This document shows, one piece after another, positions 16,012 through 19,166 of a stretch of 19,166 bases of DNA. Position 1 is the stretch's first letter; every line of letters starts with the position of its first letter. The stretch is from contig DIFU01000143.1 in NCBI GenBank assembly GCA_002419285.1, positions 1-19,166 of the forward strand, in the 5' to 3' direction. The stretch comes from Prolixibacteraceae bacterium UBA5740 (GTDB lineage: Bacteria > Bacteroidota > Bacteroidia > Bacteroidales > Prolixibacteraceae). The notes below the pieces were generated by a model. It was not told the DNA's origin. It did no database searches and was given only the letters and a program-made list of their open reading frames with translations. Made by a program: the position numbers and the translations under genes.

Positions 16012-16392
16012 ATGAGAATTTTACTTCTGATTTGGGTATTATTGGTGGGTTTGACGGATTTGTCGGCTCAAAATGCAGGTTGGACTGGCAGTGAACAGCC
16101 GGCCGAGATCAATGCTGCCCTTATTCAGGATGTCAATGCAATGCCTGGAATCAAGGTTTTCCCAAATCCTGTAACAGATAAATGGTTTACTGTAGAAGTT
16201 TCGGATCAGAATATTCAGGAAATCAGGTTAACCAACATAGCAGGAACTGCCGTTTATATCAGAAAATTTCAGGGAATGGTTAACAGGCATCGTGTTGCTC
16301 TCGAAAACATTCCGAGTGGAATTTATCTGTTACGGGTAACTACTGACACAAATCAGGCAAGAACCACCAAATTATTGGTCAAAAACCAATAA
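16012..16392 (+). CDS. small secreted protein consisting almost only of a T9SS type A sorting domain
   Basis: A 126-residue protein. The ATG at 16012 starts a signal peptide (MRILLLIWVLLVGLTDLSAQ, likely cut after LSA). A short, polar stretch of about 25 residues follows (NAGWTGSEQPAEINAALIQD). The rest is a type IX secretion C-terminal sorting domain of the Por_Secre_tail type: IKVFPNPVTDKWFTVEV, then IQEIRLTNIAGTAVYI, RHRVALENIPSGIYLLRV and a closing TTKLLVK. The protein is thus predicted to cross the inner membrane by Sec and the outer membrane by the T9SS, then lose or anchor through the domain. Normal cargo has a large passenger before this domain; here almost none exists. The frame also extends five codons to a TTG. 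It could be a remnant of a larger cargo, but it has an intact signal, stop and terminator. Confidence 0.88.
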   Translation: MRILLLIWVLLVGLTDLSAQNAGWTGSEQPAEINAALIQDVNAMPGIKVFPNPVTDKWFTVEVSDQNIQEIRLTNIAGTAVYIRKFQGMVNRHRVALENIPSGIYLLRVTTDTNQARTTKLLVKNQ

Positions 16393-16413
16393 TCGTTCCG
16401 TTCCGTTTAAGTC

Positions 16414-16438
16414 AGGCTGCACAAATGCAGCTTTTTTT
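16414..16438 (+). terminator. intrinsic terminator of the T9SS small protein gene
   Basis: GCTGCA (16416-16421) pairs with TGCAGC (16426-16431) around a CAAA loop, followed by T7. The T-run overlaps the stop codon of the convergent ATPase gene. Confidence 0.85.
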
Positions 16439-18023
16439 ATTTTCTTCGGGTAGTGGATCTTATTGAACGGGTAGTCCTGCTGAGAGACTTTAATCCCAAG
16501 ACCCCGAGAATGCCCCTGGTCACTTCCCTGGCAATTGTGTTAGTTACCGGACTTTTCATGATTTTTTCAAAAACAGATACTTCTTTTGTCGTCCTGCTTC
16601 TGGTGCCGGTTCCTTTAACCTCTGGTTTTTCGGCAGCCATATCCTGATAGGCTTCTTCCATTTTCTGCCGCAGGATTTCATGGGCACTTTCACGGTCGAT
16701 CTCCCGGTTGTATTTCGAAACCATCCGGGAATCCTTTATGAGTGTGTCAAGTTCTTTTTCAGTGAGAATATCCATCCTTGAAAGTGGTGGCCTGATCAGG
16801 GTATGCACAAGCTGGGTAGGCCTGCCCTTTTCGTCAAGGGCTGTTACTATGGCTTCGCCTGTTCCCATGGCTGTAATTAATTCATCTGCCTTATAAAAAT
16901 CGGATATTGGATAGTTTTCTGCCGCTGACTTGATGGCCTTTCTGTCTTTGGCAGTAAAGGCCCTTAAGGAATGCTGGACTTTTAATCCGAGTTGTCCCAG
17001 AATACTTGCAGGAACATCATCCGGCGACTGTGTCACAAGAAAAATGCCTACACCTTTTGAACGGATGAGTTTGATGGTGGTTTCAAATTGGTCAAGAAGT
17101 GTTTTTGTGGCATTTTTGAAAATCAGGTGGGCCTCATCAAAAAAGATTACCAGTTCTGGTTTATCAACATCACCCAATTCCGGCATTTTCTGGAATATTT
17201 CGGCCAGAAGGCATAACATGAATGTTGAGAATATCGCAGTGTTGCTTTGGATATCGGTAATACGGAGGACATTCACCATACCACGACCTTGATCGTCAGT
17301 GCGCATCAGATCAAAAATGTCGAACGAGGGTTCTCCGAAAAAGCGCTCTGCGCCTTGCTGCTCCAGGCTACTGATGCTGCGCATGATGGTTCCGACCGAT
17401 GATGTCTGGAAAAAACCGTAATCTCTTCTGAATTCTTCTTTCCCGTTTTCCTGAATGTAACGGATTACGGTTTTCAGGTCATTCATGTCGAGAAGAGGCA
17501 AGCCCTTGTCGTCACAATATTTAAAAATCATTGAGAGAATCCCCGTCTGGTTTTCGTTCAGGTCAAGGATCTTGGCCAGTAATATAGGGCCGAATTCTGA
17601 CACGGTGGCTTTCAGTTTTACGCCTGGCTCTCCCGAAATGGACATCATTTCGACTGAAAAGGCTGTGCCGGTCCAATCCATGCCGATCAATCCTGATCTT
17701 TTTTCGATCACACTGTTTGTGGTCCCTTCAGCAGCGATTCCGCTCAGGTCACCTTTCACATCCATCACCAGTGAGGATACACCCGCAAGAGATAGTTCCT
17801 CCGCAATTACCTGAAGGGTTTTAGTCTTGCCTGTTCCAGTGGCACCTGCAATGAGACCGTGTCGGTTGAGTGTCTTTAATGGTATTTTTATCTGCACCCC
17901 GGTTTCCAGATCATCACTCATGATGGCAGAGCCAAGAAGTATAGAGTTTCCTTTAAATGTATAACTGCTTTGGAAAGTGGTGATAAACTGTTCTTTCGAA
18001 TTCTTTTCCATGGTTTGAGTCAT
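16437..18023 (-). CDS. HerA-like ATPase of the DUF853 family (YjgR-like)
   Basis: A 528-residue FtsK/HerA-superfamily P-loop ATPase. Walker A is GATGTGKT (60-67) after NRHGLIA, and the second block is LVMDVKGDLSG (85-95). Walker B is LVIFFDEAH (291-299, D296/E297). The polar motif is LVTQSP (329-334), followed by an arginine in HSLRAFTAKDRKAI (351-364). The C-terminal 90 residues are charged and end in a very basic tail (LSRTTRSIRSTTRRK), which may bind nucleic acid. The family is related to E. coli YjgR and is thought to pump or remodel DNA, but no reaction is established. Start is ATG 18023; an ATG four codons in is possible. No NurA nuclease gene is next to it. It is divergent from the DUF4332 gene, 140 bp away. 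Confidence 0.92.
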   Translation of the reverse strand: MTQTMEKNSKEQFITTFQSSYTFKGNSILLGSAIMSDDLETGVQIKIPLKTLNRHGLIAGATGTGKTKTLQVIAEELSLAGVSSLVMDVKGDLSGIAAEGTTNSVIEKRSGLIGMDWTGTAFSVEMMSISGEPGVKLKATVSEFGPILLAKILDLNENQTGILSMIFKYCDDKGLPLLDMNDLKTVIRYIQENGKEEFRRDYGFFQTSSVGTIMRSISSLEQQGAERFFGEPSFDIFDLMRTDDQGRGMVNVLRITDIQSNTAIFSTFMLCLLAEIFQKMPELGDVDKPELVIFFDEAHLIFKNATKTLLDQFETTIKLIRSKGVGIFLVTQSPDDVPASILGQLGLKVQHSLRAFTAKDRKAIKSAAENYPISDFYKADELITAMGTGEAIVTALDEKGRPTQLVHTLIRPPLSRMDILTEKELDTLIKDSRMVSKYNREIDRESAHEILRQKMEEAYQDMAAEKPEVKGTGTRSRTTKEVSVFEKIMKSPVTNTIAREVTRGILGVLGLKSLSRTTRSIRSTTRRK

Positions 18024-18110
18024 TTTGGAAAAATTCTGACTTGTGATCTAAAATTCAGTTCAACAATATTACAATTTATCTGACAATAATTGGTAAATTC
18101 GGGGATTCTG

Positions 18111-18137
18111 ATAAGCATACATGTAAAGTATACTTAT
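18111..18137. repeat. near-perfect 10-bp inverted repeat between the ATPase and DUF4332 genes
   Basis: ATAAGCATAC (18111-18120) and GTATACTTAT (18128-18137) are reverse complements except at one position, spaced by 7 bp. Its right arm ends 26 bp before the DUF4332 ATG and its left arm is 88 bp before the ATPase ATG. It has no T-tract, so it looks like a protein-binding dyad rather than a terminator. Confidence 0.55.
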
Positions 18138-18163
18138 TTCAAATTTTTTAAAATAGTGAAATT

Positions 18164-18571
18164 ATGGCAACAAGGATTGAACAAATTGAAGGAATTGGGC
18201 CGGTATATGCTGAAAAACTCTTAAAAGCAGAGATTAAATCAGTTGAAGGCCTGTTGGCAAAAGGTGCTTCCAAATCAGGTCGCAAGGAGCTTGCCACAGT
18301 GACCGGTATTGATGAAGGGAAAATCCTGGAATGGGTAAATATGGCGGATCTTTTCCGCATCAAGGGTGTAGGCCCACAGTTTTCGGAACTTCTGGAAGCC
18401 GCCGGTGTCGACACCGTAAAGGAGTTGCGTAACCGCAATGCCGAAAATCTATATGCAAAACTCGTAGAGGTTCAGGCTGAAAAGAAAATCACCCGGGCCG
18501 TTCCTGCCCTTAAGGTAGTGAAGAGTTTTATTGAGCAGGCACAAAACCTGCCGCCGGTTGTTACTTATTAA
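18164..18571 (+). CDS. DUF4332 domain protein with two helix-hairpin-helix motifs
   Basis: A 135-residue small soluble protein. Two helix-hairpin-helix segments are visible: IEGIGPVYAEKL (8-19) and IKGVGPQFSELL (66-77), each with the GxG hairpin that binds DNA backbone in this fold. The spacing and the whole length match DUF4332 proteins, which are thought to be DNA-binding but have no known reaction. Between the motifs lies SVEGLLAKGASKSGRKELATVTGI, resembling another helical HhH-like unit. The ATG at 18164 gives MATRIEQIEGIGP. It is divergent from the HerA-like ATPase and shares a short intergenic region with an inverted repeat, and it ends in a strong terminator. No membrane segment or signal. 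Confidence 0.87.
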   Translation: MATRIEQIEGIGPVYAEKLLKAEIKSVEGLLAKGASKSGRKELATVTGIDEGKILEWVNMADLFRIKGVGPQFSELLEAAGVDTVKELRNRNAENLYAKLVEVQAEKKITRAVPALKVVKSFIEQAQNLPPVVTY

Positions 18572-18588
18572 CCATTTGCATAATAATC

Positions 18589-18622
18589 AAAAAAGAAGCG
18601 CCCACAAAGGCGCTTCTTTTTT
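18589..18622. terminator. intrinsic terminator of the DUF4332 gene
   Basis: A6, stem GAAGCGCC (18595-18602), loop CACAAA, stem GGCGCTTC (18609-18616), T6. Perfect 8-bp stem, 17 bp after the stop; the flanking A and T tracts would allow use in either direction. Confidence 0.93.
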
Positions 18623-18695
18623 GATGGTACTTGTTAAGGATCTCTTAAAGTGCCTGAAACTGTTTGCAGTGATGCCCCGGGGCTAAACATTTTTC

Positions 18696-18703
18696 TAACT
18701 TTG
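18696..18703 (+). promoter_or_regulatory. candidate -7 element of leuS
   Basis: TAACTTTG is an exact TAnnTTTG match, 38 bp before the leuS ATG. The upstream TTTG at 18663-18666 is 29 bp away, too far for a normal -33 box. I see no T-box or attenuator hairpin in the 119 bp between the terminator and leuS. Confidence 0.45.
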
Positions 18704-18741
18704 CACCTCGCTATGAATTAAAAACTTAATACTGCTATACA

Positions 18742-19166
18742 ATGGATTACAGATTCTGGGAAATAGAGCCTAAATGGCAGGAGTTCTGGGATAAGAATAA
18801 AACCTTTAAGACAAGGGACGACTTTTCAAAGCCAAAATATTATATTCTGGATATGTTTCCCTATCCTTCCGGAGCCGGATTACATGTCGGGCATCCTGAG
18901 GGGTATACCGCAACAGATATCATCAGTCGTTACAAAAGGATGAAAGGTTTTAATGTCCTTCATCCAATGGGTTGGGATGCCTTTGGTCTGCCGGCTGAAC
19001 AATATGCCATGCAAACAGGCACACATCCTGCCATTACCACCCGCAAGAACTGTGATACTTTCAGAAGGCAGATAAAATCTCTGGGATTAAGCTACGATTG
19101 GGACCGGGAGATCAATACCACGGATCCAGGCTATTATAAGTGGACACAATGGATTTTTATCCAACT
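18742..19166 (+). CDS. leuS: leucine--tRNA ligase, 3' truncated by window edge
   Basis: The first 141 codons of LeuRS, which charges tRNA-Leu in the cytoplasm. The frame is open from ATG 18742 to the window end. The N-terminus MDYRFWEIEPKWQEFW is the family start. The class I HIGH motif is HVGH (48-51) in FPYPSGAGLHVGHPEGYTATD, followed by NVLHPMGWDAFGLPAEQYA (71-89), both diagnostic of LeuRS. The KMSKS loop and editing domain lie beyond the window. It begins a new unit after the DUF4332 terminator. Confidence 0.98.
   Translation, partial: MDYRFWEIEPKWQEFWDKNKTFKTRDDFSKPKYYILDMFPYPSGAGLHVGHPEGYTATDIISRYKRMKGFNVLHPMGWDAFGLPAEQYAMQTGTHPAITTRKNCDTFRRQIKSLGLSYDWDREINTTDPGYYKWTQWIFIQ

Overview
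The window looks like an ordinary stretch of core chromosome from a member of the Bacteroidota, probably near the order Bacteroidales. The signs are a type IX secretion (T9SS) C-terminal sorting domain, an ExbB/4-TM protein/ExbD/ExbD cassette, an NtrC-like activator with GSFTGA instead of GAFTGA, an LptE of the Bacteroidota type, weak Shine-Dalgarno sequences at most genes, and several intergenic matches to the TAnnTTTG -7 element of this phylum. I found no prophage, insertion sequence, CRISPR array or obvious defence island.

Layout. 1-1143: 3' part of a GH20 beta-N-acetylhexosaminidase (+). 1178-1630: TadA-type tRNA adenosine deaminase (-). 1699-3459: aspS (+), meeting the next operon at a bidirectional terminator. 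3511-5854: four-gene ExbB/membrane protein/ExbD/ExbD proton-channel operon (-). 6042-6129: tRNA-Ser(GGA) (-). 6188-8021: tatD then ansA (-). 8164-9498: gdhA (-). 9833-11781: groES-groEL (-). 12307-15041: operon of a sigma-54 activator, lptE, a TPR-like protein and secG (-). 15210-15950: kdsB (+). 16012-16392: a tiny secreted protein that is almost only a T9SS sorting domain (+). 16437-18023: HerA-like DUF853 ATPase (-), divergent from 18164-18571, a helix-hairpin-helix DUF4332 protein (+). 18742-19166: 5' end of leuS (+).

How it works together. Most genes are housekeeping: translation (aspS, leuS, tadA, tRNA-Ser), folding and export (groESL, secG), nitrogen metabolism (gdhA, ansA) and the cell envelope (kdsB for Kdo activation, lptE for LPS assembly, ExbB/ExbD for energising the outer membrane). 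The less understood parts are the 4-TM protein inside the ExbB/ExbD cassette, the orphan sigma-54 activator heading an envelope operon, the sorting-domain-only small protein, and the divergent HerA-like/DUF4332 pair with an inverted repeat between them. No clearly new multi-gene system could be supported. The findings are modest loci worth checking rather than a discovery.

Several genes have long in-frame extensions that begin at TTG. For tatD, ansA, the sigma-54 activator, kdsB and the T9SS protein I chose internal ATG starts that fit the family N-terminus or reveal a signal peptide. For lptE, whose frame extends far into the upstream gene, I chose the internal ATG that places a lipoprotein signal at the N-terminus.
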